Assembly (NCBI RefSeq): GCF_013385145.1
Contig: NZ_JABZEC010000004.1
Coordinates: 167,531-231,530, forward strand
Direction: 5' to 3'
DNA: 64,000 nt
From: Bombilactobacillus apium
Lineage (GTDB): Bacteria > Bacillota > Bacilli > Lactobacillales > Lactobacillaceae
Numbering within the stretch: position 1 is the stretch's first letter; each line of letters opens with the position of its first letter. Both the position numbers and the translations under genes were made by a program. Below, one piece after another: positions 32,152 to 40,351 of this stretch. A model generated the notes under the pieces. That model searched no databases. It saw only the letters and a program-made list of their open reading frames with translations, and was not told where the DNA came from.

Positions 32152-33933
32152 TTAGTTGGCATTTAAGTTAATAATGGGGTCAAAATAGGCTAATTTCGGG
32201 TAATCGACGTTGCCCCCATCGGTAATTGCCAGGTCAGGAATGGCGGTAATTGGTAAGAAAGAGAGATAGAAGAGGGGATCGGGTAATTGGCAACCTAACT
32301 TTTGGGCGGCAGCTTTTAATTCCTGTTCTTTTTGGGCCAATTCAACCGGAGCTAAATCGCTAGTAATCCCGGCTAAAGGTAGGGGAAGTAAAGCTTGGAC
32401 TTGACCTTGGGCAACAACAACTTGCCCACCACCACATTCAATTAAGGTGTTGGCCGCCAAAGCCATGTCTTCTAAATTAACGCCAGCAACGACTAGATTG
32501 TTGTCATCAGGAGCGGCAGAAGTCGCAATGGCGCCAGCTTGTAAATTCCAGCCGGAAATAAAGCCGTGGGCATGATTGTGATTGCGACCATAACGTTCTA
32601 AGACGGAGACCAAGGCAACATCTTTTTGCGGATCCACTTGGACTTGGCCGTGAGTAACCGTTAGTTGAACTTCGCGCCGCTTGCGAATAAAAGGACCAAC
32701 GCTGTGAATTGCGGCAACTGTAGCTTGACCTTCTTCTAGGTCAACCGCATAAGCAAAATCTTCGGCGCTTGTGGGAGCTAGCTTTAACTGGCCCTGCAAC
32801 TGTGGACTGCGGTGTGGTGGTTGAAAGGCAACTTTAACTTCTTGTTTTTCTTGGATGATTTGACCTTTGCTGATCACTGTTTCCACGTTAAAGCTTCCGG
32901 GATGATCAACTAATAAAATATCAGCATCTTTGCCGGGAGCAATGGAGCCGACTTGTTGGTCAATTTGGTAGGCTTCAGCATTATTTAAAGTAGCCATTTG
33001 AATGGCAGTCATCGGGGCGACACCTTCTTGGATCGCCAAACGAACCAGATGGTCTAAGTGACCGTGGTCGAGTAAGTCTGAAGTAGTCACGTCATCGGTG
33101 CAAAAGCTAGCGTGACGGGCAACTCCCGGAGCTCCTTCAGTTAAGGCCCGAATATTTTCGTGGAGGAATTTGGTAACGGAAGATTCCCGAATTACCACGT
33201 GAACTCCTTTACGGGCTTTTTCCAAAAATTCTTCCGGACTGTAGCTTTCATGATCAACGCGGACGCCACTCATCAAAAATTGATTCAAATCCTGACCAGT
33301 GGCCATCGGTGAACAACCCCAAATTGGTTTGTGGGCTGCTTGGGCGGCCAGCAAAGCTTGCAAGGTATCGGGATCTTTAATTTGGATAGCTTCGCGAACG
33401 GTTTCCCAGACGCCATAGCAGTTAGCCTGGGCTTGATATTTGCGGTGATCAGCGGCGGTCACATTGTAAGCGATGGTTGATTCGGGAATTGTATAAGGCG
33501 TTTTGTAAGGTAGGCCCCAGAAGACTTTCAAGGGAAGGGGCTCAATTTCCTCGAAAATTTCGGAGAGACCATCTAAACCTAAAACCGAAATATATTCGTC
33601 CAGTCCAGAAATAATGCTGGTGGTTCCGTGAGGAACAACTGCTTGAGCAAAGCGCGTCAGACTCAACTTGCTACATTCTACATGGAGGTGGCCGTCAATT
33701 AAGCCCGGAACCAAATATTTGCCTTGGGCATTGAGATGGCGCGTTTTCGGACCAATGTAGGCAGTTAAGTCTTGATCGACGGCGACAATTCGTCCGTGAT
33801 AGATGGCAACATTGCTGGGATAATATTCACTCGTATTGACATTCACGAGAGTTCCATTTTCAATAACGAGATCGGCGGGGATTTTTGCTCCCCCAGCATC
33901 GAGATAGTTTTCTAGTTCACTAATTGTTGTCAT
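32152..33933 (-). CDS. ade: Adenine deaminase (COG1001 amidohydrolase type)
   Basis: 593 aa. N-terminal composite domain (IENGTLVNVNTSEYYPSNVAIYHGRIVAV), metal site DGHLHVECSKLS, then HASFCTDDVTTSDLL with the late metal Asp and APGKDADILLVD, and a C-terminal family-specific domain (IECGGGQVVVAQGQVQALLPLPLAG). It deaminates adenine to hypoxanthine and NH3 with Mn/Fe. It sits 14 nt after the purine permease gene, giving an import-and-deaminate operon. Confidence 0.9.
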   Translation of the reverse strand: MTTISELENYLDAGGAKIPADLVIENGTLVNVNTSEYYPSNVAIYHGRIVAVDQDLTAYIGPKTRHLNAQGKYLVPGLIDGHLHVECSKLSLTRFAQAVVPHGTTSIISGLDEYISVLGLDGLSEIFEEIEPLPLKVFWGLPYKTPYTIPESTIAYNVTAADHRKYQAQANCYGVWETVREAIQIKDPDTLQALLAAQAAHKPIWGCSPMATGQDLNQFLMSGVRVDHESYSPEEFLEKARKGVHVVIRESSVTKFLHENIRALTEGAPGVARHASFCTDDVTTSDLLDHGHLDHLVRLAIQEGVAPMTAIQMATLNNAEAYQIDQQVGSIAPGKDADILLVDHPGSFNVETVISKGQIIQEKQEVKVAFQPPHRSPQLQGQLKLAPTSAEDFAYAVDLEEGQATVAAIHSVGPFIRKRREVQLTVTHGQVQVDPQKDVALVSVLERYGRNHNHAHGFISGWNLQAGAIATSAAPDDNNLVVAGVNLEDMALAANTLIECGGGQVVVAQGQVQALLPLPLAGITSDLAPVELAQKEQELKAAAQKLGCQLPDPLFYLSFLPITAIPDLAITDGGNVDYPKLAYFDPIINLNAN

Positions 33934-33947
33934 ATTAACGTCCTTTT

Positions 33948-35270
33948 TTAATTACTTCGCGGCATGATATTTAATACATACAATAAGATAATAAAGACAA
34001 ATAGTAAGGCCCACATAATGGCATTAACCTCTTTGCGTCGACCAGCGGCCGTCATCAAAAGGGGATAGGTGAGAAAGCCAAAGGCGATTCCATAGGAGAT
34101 GTTATAAGTCAAAGGCATCCCAATAATGATGAGAAAGGCGGGAAAGGCGACTTCGAATTGGTCCCAATGAATGTCTTTGAGGGAGGAGACCATGAGGACT
34201 CCCACCACAATTAAAGCGGGAGCCGTGACTTGATTTGTGACGACGGTTAATAGCGGTGAAAAAAGTAAACTGAGGGCGAATAAGCCACCAGTTGTCAAAG
34301 CAGTTAAGCCGGTTTTTCCCCCGACTGCAATTCCGGCAGAAGATTCGACATAGGCGGCAGTCGGGGTTGTCCCCAAAACAGCGCCCGCTAACATCGAGAT
34401 GGAATCGGCAACTAGGGCTTGACCAATTCGGGGCATCCGGTTATTTTTCATGATCCCAGCTTGTTGAGCTAAACCAATTAAGGTTCCAGCAGTATCGAAG
34501 AAAGCAACTAAGAGAAAGATGAGGACCACGGCCCACATCCGCGGATCAGTCAAAATTGATAAGTGTTGTAAGCCGACGCCCCAAGTTGGTTTTAAGCTGG
34601 GAGCAGGAGCCAAAAAATGTGCTGGAGCTTTAATTAATCCGGTAACTAAACCTAAAAGAGCCGTGGCAACTAAACCTAGAAAAATAGATCCGGGAATGCG
34701 CCGGGCCATTAAGATTCCGATCAGCAAAACTCCAAAAATTGTTAGCCAAGTGGTGGGAACGGTGAGCGAACCCAAGGCAACTAGAGATGACTTGCTGGCA
34801 ACAACCAAACCGCCCCCTTGGAGACCGACAAAGGCAATGAATAGACCAATTCCGGCGGCCATCGCCAGTTTCAGATCTTGAGGGATGGCGTTGATTACCA
34901 ACTCACGAACTTTGAAAAGAGATAAGAGAGTAAAACCAATAGCAGCAACGAAAACTCCCGTCATTGCTTGGGGCCAAGGAATTCCGAGACCAAGAACGAC
35001 AGAATAAGTAAAGAAGGCATTATCGCCGAGGCCGGGGGCAATGGCAATCGGATAATTGGCTAGAAAAGCCATTAAAACACAGCCGACGATTGCCGAAACG
35101 GCGGTTGCCGTGAAAACGGCGCCTTTATTCATCCCGGCATCTCCTAAAATACTGGGATTGACGAATAAAATATAAGCCATGGAGACAAAGGTGGTTAGTC
35201 CGGCCAACATTTCTTGACGGACGCTGGTTGCTTGAGCAGTGAGCTGAAATTTCCGGTCCCACCAGCTCAT
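33948..35270 (-). CDS. Purine (hypoxanthine/guanine/adenine) permease, NCS2 AzgA-like
   Basis: About 440 aa with some 12-14 segments. Motifs AGLTTFVSMAYILFVNP, NAFFTYSVVLGLG and the long late AYVESSAGIAVGGKTGLTAL are diagnostic of the AzgA/PbuG/PbuO group. The frame opens at a TTG at 35297 with GGGAG nearby; I choose the ATG at 35270 (AAGGA 4 nt before) because it gives a family-like N-terminus, but the upstream TTGs cannot be excluded. Co-transcribed with ade and divergent from add. Confidence 0.88.
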   Translation of the reverse strand: MSWWDRKFQLTAQATSVRQEMLAGLTTFVSMAYILFVNPSILGDAGMNKGAVFTATAVSAIVGCVLMAFLANYPIAIAPGLGDNAFFTYSVVLGLGIPWPQAMTGVFVAAIGFTLLSLFKVRELVINAIPQDLKLAMAAGIGLFIAFVGLQGGGLVVASKSSLVALGSLTVPTTWLTIFGVLLIGILMARRIPGSIFLGLVATALLGLVTGLIKAPAHFLAPAPSLKPTWGVGLQHLSILTDPRMWAVVLIFLLVAFFDTAGTLIGLAQQAGIMKNNRMPRIGQALVADSISMLAGAVLGTTPTAAYVESSAGIAVGGKTGLTALTTGGLFALSLLFSPLLTVVTNQVTAPALIVVGVLMVSSLKDIHWDQFEVAFPAFLIIIGMPLTYNISYGIAFGFLTYPLLMTAAGRRKEVNAIMWALLFVFIILLYVLNIMPRSN

Positions 35271-35379
35271 TGATTCCTTATCGGTTATCAAAACCAAAAC
35301 TCCCTTCCATTAATCAACTTCCATGAACATTATTCCATACATTTATTAAAAATAAAAGTAAATTATTCGTATTTTTATG

Positions 35380-35407
35380 TTGATTTAAAAAAACGTTATG
35401 CTACACT
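35380..35407 (+). promoter_or_regulatory. Predicted add promoter
   Basis: TTGATT (35380-35385) and TACACT (35402-35407), 16 nt apart, about 45 nt before the add ATG. I see no purine riboswitch core (no TATA/GTTTCTACC pairings) in the divergent intergenic region. Confidence 0.45.
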
Positions 35408-35452
35408 AAGCGCTGTAAGTTATAGAAAAATATTCATAGTGGAGGGCTTTAG

Positions 35453-36469
35453 ATGACAACTAACGTAACTAAGGAATTCACCCAAGGATTACCAAAATCC
35501 GAACTACATTTGCATATTGAAGGAACTTTGGAACCCGATTTAAAATTAAAATTAGCGCAACGAAATCAGATTGATATTGGTCAAACAACAATTGCCGAAG
35601 TTCAAAAAACCTATCAATATGATGATTTAGCCTCCTTTTTAGAGGTCTACTATCCAGCCATGAATGTTCTCCAAAAAGAATGTGACTTTTATGATTTAGC
35701 GATGGCCTATTTTCGGCGGGCAGCCCAAAATAATGTTCGTCATGTGGAAGTTTTCTTTGATCCACAGGCACACACTAGCCGTGGGGTAGCTTTTTCTACA
35801 GTAATTTCCGGTTTACACCGGGCGGTAGTTGATGCCCGGGCTTTAAATGTTGATGCTACCTTGATTATGTGTTTCTTACGTGATTTTTCCAAAGAGTCAG
35901 CCCGGCAGACTTTGGCTCAAGCTTTACCGTATAAAGATTGGTTGGTCGGAATTGGCTTAGATTCCGATGAACATAATAATCCACCTTTAAAATTTGCGCG
36001 CCAATTTGAAGATGCGGCGGCTGCTGGTCTGCATCTAACGACGCACTGTGATATTGACCAAAAAGATTCCTTAGAACATATTCGCCAAGCTTTGGAAATT
36101 ATGGGTGTGGAACGTTTGGATCATGGAACCAATATTGTCGAAGATCCCGATTTGGTTGATTTTGTCGCCCAAAGGGGAATTGGTCTAACTTCTTGTCCCC
36201 TGTCAAATTCTTTTGTTAGCCCGGAGATGAAGGGTAAAGAAGTTTTACAACTTTTAGAAAAAAAGGCTCCAGTATCAATTCATTCTGATGACCCGGCCTA
36301 CTTTGGCGGTTATATTAGTGATAATTATTATGCTCTAGCTGATAAATTTAATTTAAGTCGACAACAAGTTATTCAACTGGCCCGAAATTCTTTTACCACA
36401 GCTTGGATCAGCCCGGAAAAAAGAGATTTATATTTAGCGGAATTAGATCAATATGTAGCCGAGCATTAA
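35453..36469 (+). CDS. add: Adenosine/adenine deaminase family protein with altered active site
   Basis: 338 aa. Metal ligands His19/His21 (ELHLHIEGTLEP), a late SIHSDDPAYFGG with the metal Asp, and LDHGTNIVEDP. HIEGTLEP and FFDPQAHTSRGVAF are features of the adenine-aminohydrolase-like branch rather than classical adenosine deaminase (HVHLDG). The usual THAGE segment reads TTHCDIDQ: His198 is kept but the catalytic Glu position is Ile201 with Asp on each side. The substrate is therefore uncertain. Ends at a strong terminator. Confidence 0.8.
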   Translation: MTTNVTKEFTQGLPKSELHLHIEGTLEPDLKLKLAQRNQIDIGQTTIAEVQKTYQYDDLASFLEVYYPAMNVLQKECDFYDLAMAYFRRAAQNNVRHVEVFFDPQAHTSRGVAFSTVISGLHRAVVDARALNVDATLIMCFLRDFSKESARQTLAQALPYKDWLVGIGLDSDEHNNPPLKFARQFEDAAAAGLHLTTHCDIDQKDSLEHIRQALEIMGVERLDHGTNIVEDPDLVDFVAQRGIGLTSCPLSNSFVSPEMKGKEVLQLLEKKAPVSIHSDDPAYFGGYISDNYYALADKFNLSRQQVIQLARNSFTTAWISPEKRDLYLAELDQYVAEH

Positions 36470-36480
36470 TTTTACGAGTA

Positions 36481-36516
36481 AAAAAGATTGAGCTTTGAGC
36501 TCAATCTTTTTTTGTG
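36481..36516. terminator. Bidirectional terminator
   Basis: AAAAAGATTGAGCT (36481-36494) pairs perfectly with AGCTCAATCTTTTT (36498-36511), 3-nt loop. Shared by add and the convergent membrane protein. Confidence 0.92.
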
Positions 36517-36533
36517 CACAATAATTTTAGATT

Positions 36534-37730
36534 TTAGAGTAATTTTAAGAAGACGTCAGCGATGACCACCGAGGCCACGGATACGGTAGCAAAGCCACCA
36601 ACCAACATTTTAGGCATCGTATGATGTAAGACATATTTTTCTTCGTCTTCAGTCTTGGCGACGGTATTAGCTACTTCAGAAGTTAAGATGTAATCAGCGG
36701 GGAAACCGCAAAGAGCCGTTAAGGAACAGGCAAAGGCCATTTGCCAAGACATCCCGAAAGGCTTAGCTAAAATCCAGGAAGCTAGGAACATCCCTGAGAG
36801 GCCAAGGACAATCAGGACAACGATTTGGATGATGATATGACCAAAGATTGACGGAGTCGTAGCACTTAATTGACAGAAGATGTAAGCCAGAAGACCGTAC
36901 ATTAACCAGTTGAAAACGCCAGCCTTATTGAGAGCATTGTTTTCCAAGAAACCTAATTGGTGAGCGATAACCCCCATGATTAAGCAAATAACATTAGCGT
37001 TTAAGTCAAAGTGACAAACGGTTTTTAAGAAGATAGATAAACCGGTACTCAATAAAGCTACGAAAGCAATTCGGGCCATGATGAAGGCCGAAGTTTGAAA
37101 TTTCGCCGGCAAATGAAGGACGCCAGGTTGACCACTGTCGTCAGCATCCATCGAACTTTCAAAAAGATCTTCGGGTAATTGATCACCGTTAGCGTGAAAT
37201 TCTTTAATCAAGCGAGTATCTTCTTGTCGGAGCATGTAAGAAATTAGCGGGTAACCTAAAACTGAGTGAGTGACAAACATGGAAATCGGTAAGGCCACCA
37301 AAGCGGTTAAACCTTGAGCTTTCAAACCATTGGTAATTAAGAGCGCAGAAACCATTCCCCCGGTTAATGGTGGAACAGCAGCAATTACAGTATGCCAGTC
37401 AAAAATCATGGTTCCAATCGTTAAACAAAGAACAAAAGTTCCGGCAACTCCAAGTAAGGAAATACAGACCGCTTTCCATTGCTGAATTAATTCTTTCAGA
37501 CTCATTAAAGTACCTAAGTGGACTAGTAAAATTGAAACGGCAATGCTAATGAATTGTGGACTATAAGAAGCCCGCACCCCGACGTCTTTGGGCATAATCG
37601 TCCAAAAACCGACTAAAAATAACGCAGCAGTGACAAAGACGGAGGGAATATAAGCATGAGAAGCTGACGAAACCCATTCGCCGATGAACATAAACAACAT
37701 TACCAATAAGAAAGCACCAATAAATTCCAT
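36534..37730 (-). CDS. GltS-like secondary transporter (unassigned)
   Basis: 398 aa with about ten to eleven hydrophobic segments and a charged central loop (about residues 165-205: RQEDTRLIKEFHANGDQL). The re-entrant-like motifs PPLTGGMVSALLITNGL in the first half and MAFACSLTALCGFPADYILTSEV in the second suggest an inverted repeat as in GltS/2HCT-type carriers. The substrate is unknown. It is divergent from two amidohydrolases and an M20 peptidase, so a peptide or amino acid derivative is plausible. Strong promoter with a dyad upstream. Confidence 0.55.
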   Translation of the reverse strand: MEFIGAFLLVMLFMFIGEWVSSASHAYIPSVFVTAALFLVGFWTIMPKDVGVRASYSPQFISIAVSILLVHLGTLMSLKELIQQWKAVCISLLGVAGTFVLCLTIGTMIFDWHTVIAAVPPLTGGMVSALLITNGLKAQGLTALVALPISMFVTHSVLGYPLISYMLRQEDTRLIKEFHANGDQLPEDLFESSMDADDSGQPGVLHLPAKFQTSAFIMARIAFVALLSTGLSIFLKTVCHFDLNANVICLIMGVIAHQLGFLENNALNKAGVFNWLMYGLLAYIFCQLSATTPSIFGHIIIQIVVLIVLGLSGMFLASWILAKPFGMSWQMAFACSLTALCGFPADYILTSEVANTVAKTEDEEKYVLHHTMPKMLVGGFATVSVASVVIADVFLKLL

Positions 37731-37771
37731 AACCTGTAACTCCTAACATTAAATTCTTCTGATGATAGTGA

Positions 37772-37799
37772 ACTATATACTAATTTTTCGATTAGTCAA
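37772..37799 (-). promoter_or_regulatory. Promoter of the carrier gene with an operator-like dyad
   Basis: TTGACT (37794-37799) and TATAGT (37772-37777), 16 nt apart. ACTAAT-TTTTCG-ATTAGT (37779-37796) fills the spacer and the -35, an ideal position for a repressor. It may also affect the divergent amidohydrolase operon, whose -35 region (TTGACC, near 37868) is about 70 nt away. Confidence 0.6.
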
Positions 37800-37927
37800 A
37801 TTTAATCTTTCAATTTAACTATCTGCTAATTTAGAAAGTTAATCCAGAAAAACGTTTGACTTAATTAGCTTTGACCACTAGTCTTAAACTATATTAAGAT
37901 TATTTTATTTTTTGAGGAGGATGACAA

Positions 37928-39115
37928 ATGAAAGAGGTCACTTTTACTAATTTTTCGTTATTTGATGGGGCACAAGATAAAATTCAAACTCAGGCTTGGA
38001 TGACTGTGGATACCCAGACTGGAAAAATTACGGCAGTAGGTCAAGGAACTGCCCCAGCTGAGGGAGAAAGTGTTGACTTGCAAGGTCAATATGTCATGCC
38101 TGGCCTCATTAACTGTCATACACATATTTGTATGGATCCCCAGGCGGGAGATGGCGGAACCAGCGCCAATGTTGTTGCAACCACCGTCCGGGCGATGGTT
38201 AATTTACATGCTTTATTGCGTTCTGGAGTGACCTATATTCGAGAATGTGGCTGTTCTTATGATGTTGATATCACTCTTCGCCAGTTACAAGAAAAAGGAG
38301 AATTACCGCAAACTCCCGATATTATGCCTTCTGGACGCCCATTTTCGATGACTGGAGGTCATGGAGACTTTCCTAATTTTGGTCACCTAGTTGATTCTCC
38401 GGATGAAATGCGTAAGGCGGTTCGTCAAGGTTTAAAGATTGGAGCCCAAGCCGTCAAAATGATGGCCACTGGTGGAGTAATGACCCCGGGTGACTTCATG
38501 GATGATCCGCAGTTGAGTGTCGCGGAAATGCAGACGGCGGTTGAAGAAGTTCACCATAAAGGAAAAATTATCGCTGCCCATGCCGAAGGTAATCCGGGAA
38601 TTTACAATGCCATCAAGGCCGGAGTTGATTCGATTGAACATGGTTTTTATGTTAACGATGAAGAAATTGACATGATGCTAGCTCAAGGAACCTATTTGAC
38701 TCCAACTTTAGTTGCTGCTTGGGCAATTCCTGAATGGGGTCCTGGTAAATTACCTGATTGGGAAATTAAAAAGGCCGCTGACGCTTGGGAAGACCTATGC
38801 CGTAATGTGGCTCATGCTTGGGAACGTGGCGTGAAGATTACTTTGGGAACTGATGCTGGAACCCCTTTTAATGATTTTTCAATGACCCCAGTTGAATTAG
38901 AATTGATGGTTGAACAAGGAGCCGGCAGCTTTGCAGCTTTGCAAACTTCCTGTCAAAATTCGGCCCAATTAATGCGGATTGCCGGAGATTATGGAACTTT
39001 GGAAGTTGGTAAACAAGCCGACTTTTTGACCCTACAAAATGATCCCTTAGCTGATGTTAAGGCCGTCCAACAAGCGGACAAGGGTGTTTATAAAGCTGGA
39101 GTTCAAGTTTATTAA
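37928..39115 (+). CDS. Metal-dependent amidohydrolase, COG1228 (Xaa-dipeptidase-like)
   Basis: 395 aa. Composite beta domain plus TIM barrel: NCHTHICMD (metal His pair), VKMMATGGVMTPG (the Lys that is carbamylated), IIAAHAEG, SIEHGFY and LGTDAGTPF (metal Asp). Members act on N-acyl amino acids, imidazolonepropionate or Xaa-Arg/Lys/Pro dipeptides; the GGHGDF segment is typical of the dipeptidase-like group. GAGGAGG lies 7 nt before the ATG. First of a three-gene operon with a paralogue and an M20 peptidase. Confidence 0.82.
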   Translation: MKEVTFTNFSLFDGAQDKIQTQAWMTVDTQTGKITAVGQGTAPAEGESVDLQGQYVMPGLINCHTHICMDPQAGDGGTSANVVATTVRAMVNLHALLRSGVTYIRECGCSYDVDITLRQLQEKGELPQTPDIMPSGRPFSMTGGHGDFPNFGHLVDSPDEMRKAVRQGLKIGAQAVKMMATGGVMTPGDFMDDPQLSVAEMQTAVEEVHHKGKIIAAHAEGNPGIYNAIKAGVDSIEHGFYVNDEEIDMMLAQGTYLTPTLVAAWAIPEWGPGKLPDWEIKKAADAWEDLCRNVAHAWERGVKITLGTDAGTPFNDFSMTPVELELMVEQGAGSFAALQTSCQNSAQLMRIAGDYGTLEVGKQADFLTLQNDPLADVKAVQQADKGVYKAGVQVY

Positions 39116-39130
39116 TGAGAGGTTAAAAAA

Positions 39131-40330
39131 ATGACGCTTTTTTACAACGCCCGTTTATTCGATGGGATCCGAACACAAATTCAAACCGCTAGCTGGTTGC
39201 AAGTCGAAGCTGGAAAGATCACCGCGATGGGCCAAGGAACGCCGCCAAACGCTGCTGAGGCAGTTGATTTACAAAATAAATATGTTATCCCGGGATTAAT
39301 TAATGCGCACACGCATATGATGATGAACCCGGTTACTAATAAGTTAGAGTATTTATCGGAAACTGAAGTTACCGCTACGGCGATTGATAATTTAGCAACC
39401 CTCTTACATTCTGGGGTAACGACGATTCGTGATTGTGGTTGCGCTTTTAACACCGATATTAAATTACGGGAATATGCTCGTGAACATCAACTGACGGCTC
39501 CAAGAATTGTTGCCTCTGGTCGCCCCATGTCGATGACTGGCGGCCATGGCGATTTTCCAGAGGGCAAAGCCGGAGAAGTTAACTGGTCTTACTTAACTGA
39601 TTCCCCCGACGAGATGCGCCAAGCAGTCCGTCAGGCCTTAAAGCAGGGGGCTGACAATATTAAAGTGATGGCTACTGGAGGAGTAATGTCTCCAGGAGAT
39701 AACATTACCGACACGGCTTTGACCCCGGCGGAAATGCATGTCGCCGTTGAAGAAGCCCATCATAAAGGCAAGACAGTTGCCGCCCATGCTCAAGGAAATG
39801 CCGGGATTCAAAATGCGCTCGAAGCCGGCGTCGATTCGATTGAACACGGAATTTACGTTGATGAGCGGCAGGCCGACTATATGGCCCAAAAGCAAATTTA
39901 CTTGGTTCCGACCTTGAATGCCTGTGCCAGCATCAGTAAGTATGGTCGAGAGCAATTACCAGACTATATGATTCGTAAAAATGACCAAGTCAAAGATGAC
40001 TTTTTCAAAAATATTGCCCGCGCTTTCGCCTTAGGAGTCCCCGTATTGGTAGGAACCGATGCTGGAACACCTTACAATAGTTTGGCAACCGGAACTTTTG
40101 AAGAAATGGAACTTTTAGTAAACGAAGTTCAAATAACTCCCGTCCAAGTATTACAGGCCGCAGGAATTAAGGCAGCTCAACTCTTACAAGTTGATGAACT
40201 TTGCGGGAGTTTAGAAGTTGGTAAGCAAGCTGATTTCTTAGTCTTGGATCAAGATCCAACTCAAGATATTACCGCAGTGGCGCAAAATGATAAGCAAGTT
40301 TATCAAGCCGGAAGCTTAGTTGATGGTTAG
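39131..40330 (+). CDS. Second COG1228 amidohydrolase, paralogue of the preceding gene
   Basis: 399 aa, clearly a duplicate of the upstream gene: shared blocks such as SGRPxSMTGGHGDFP, DSPDEMRxAVRQ, MATGGVMxPGD and AGVDSIEHG. Active-site residues are kept: NAHTHMMMN, VMATGG Lys, AAHAQG, GTDAGTPY. Differences lie around the barrel loops (an insertion, EGKAGEVNWSYL, after the GGHGDF block), suggesting divergence in substrate. It begins 15 nt after its paralogue. Confidence 0.82.
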   Translation: MTLFYNARLFDGIRTQIQTASWLQVEAGKITAMGQGTPPNAAEAVDLQNKYVIPGLINAHTHMMMNPVTNKLEYLSETEVTATAIDNLATLLHSGVTTIRDCGCAFNTDIKLREYAREHQLTAPRIVASGRPMSMTGGHGDFPEGKAGEVNWSYLTDSPDEMRQAVRQALKQGADNIKVMATGGVMSPGDNITDTALTPAEMHVAVEEAHHKGKTVAAHAQGNAGIQNALEAGVDSIEHGIYVDERQADYMAQKQIYLVPTLNACASISKYGREQLPDYMIRKNDQVKDDFFKNIARAFALGVPVLVGTDAGTPYNSLATGTFEEMELLVNEVQITPVQVLQAAGIKAAQLLQVDELCGSLEVGKQADFLVLDQDPTQDITAVAQNDKQVYQAGSLVDG

Positions 40331-40351
40331 TTAAAAAGTGGGAGGTTGCTT

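Noticed and set aside
35298..35452. Purine riboswitch between the purine permease and add
   Set aside because: No conserved purine-aptamer core or loop-loop pairing sequences are visible on either strand.
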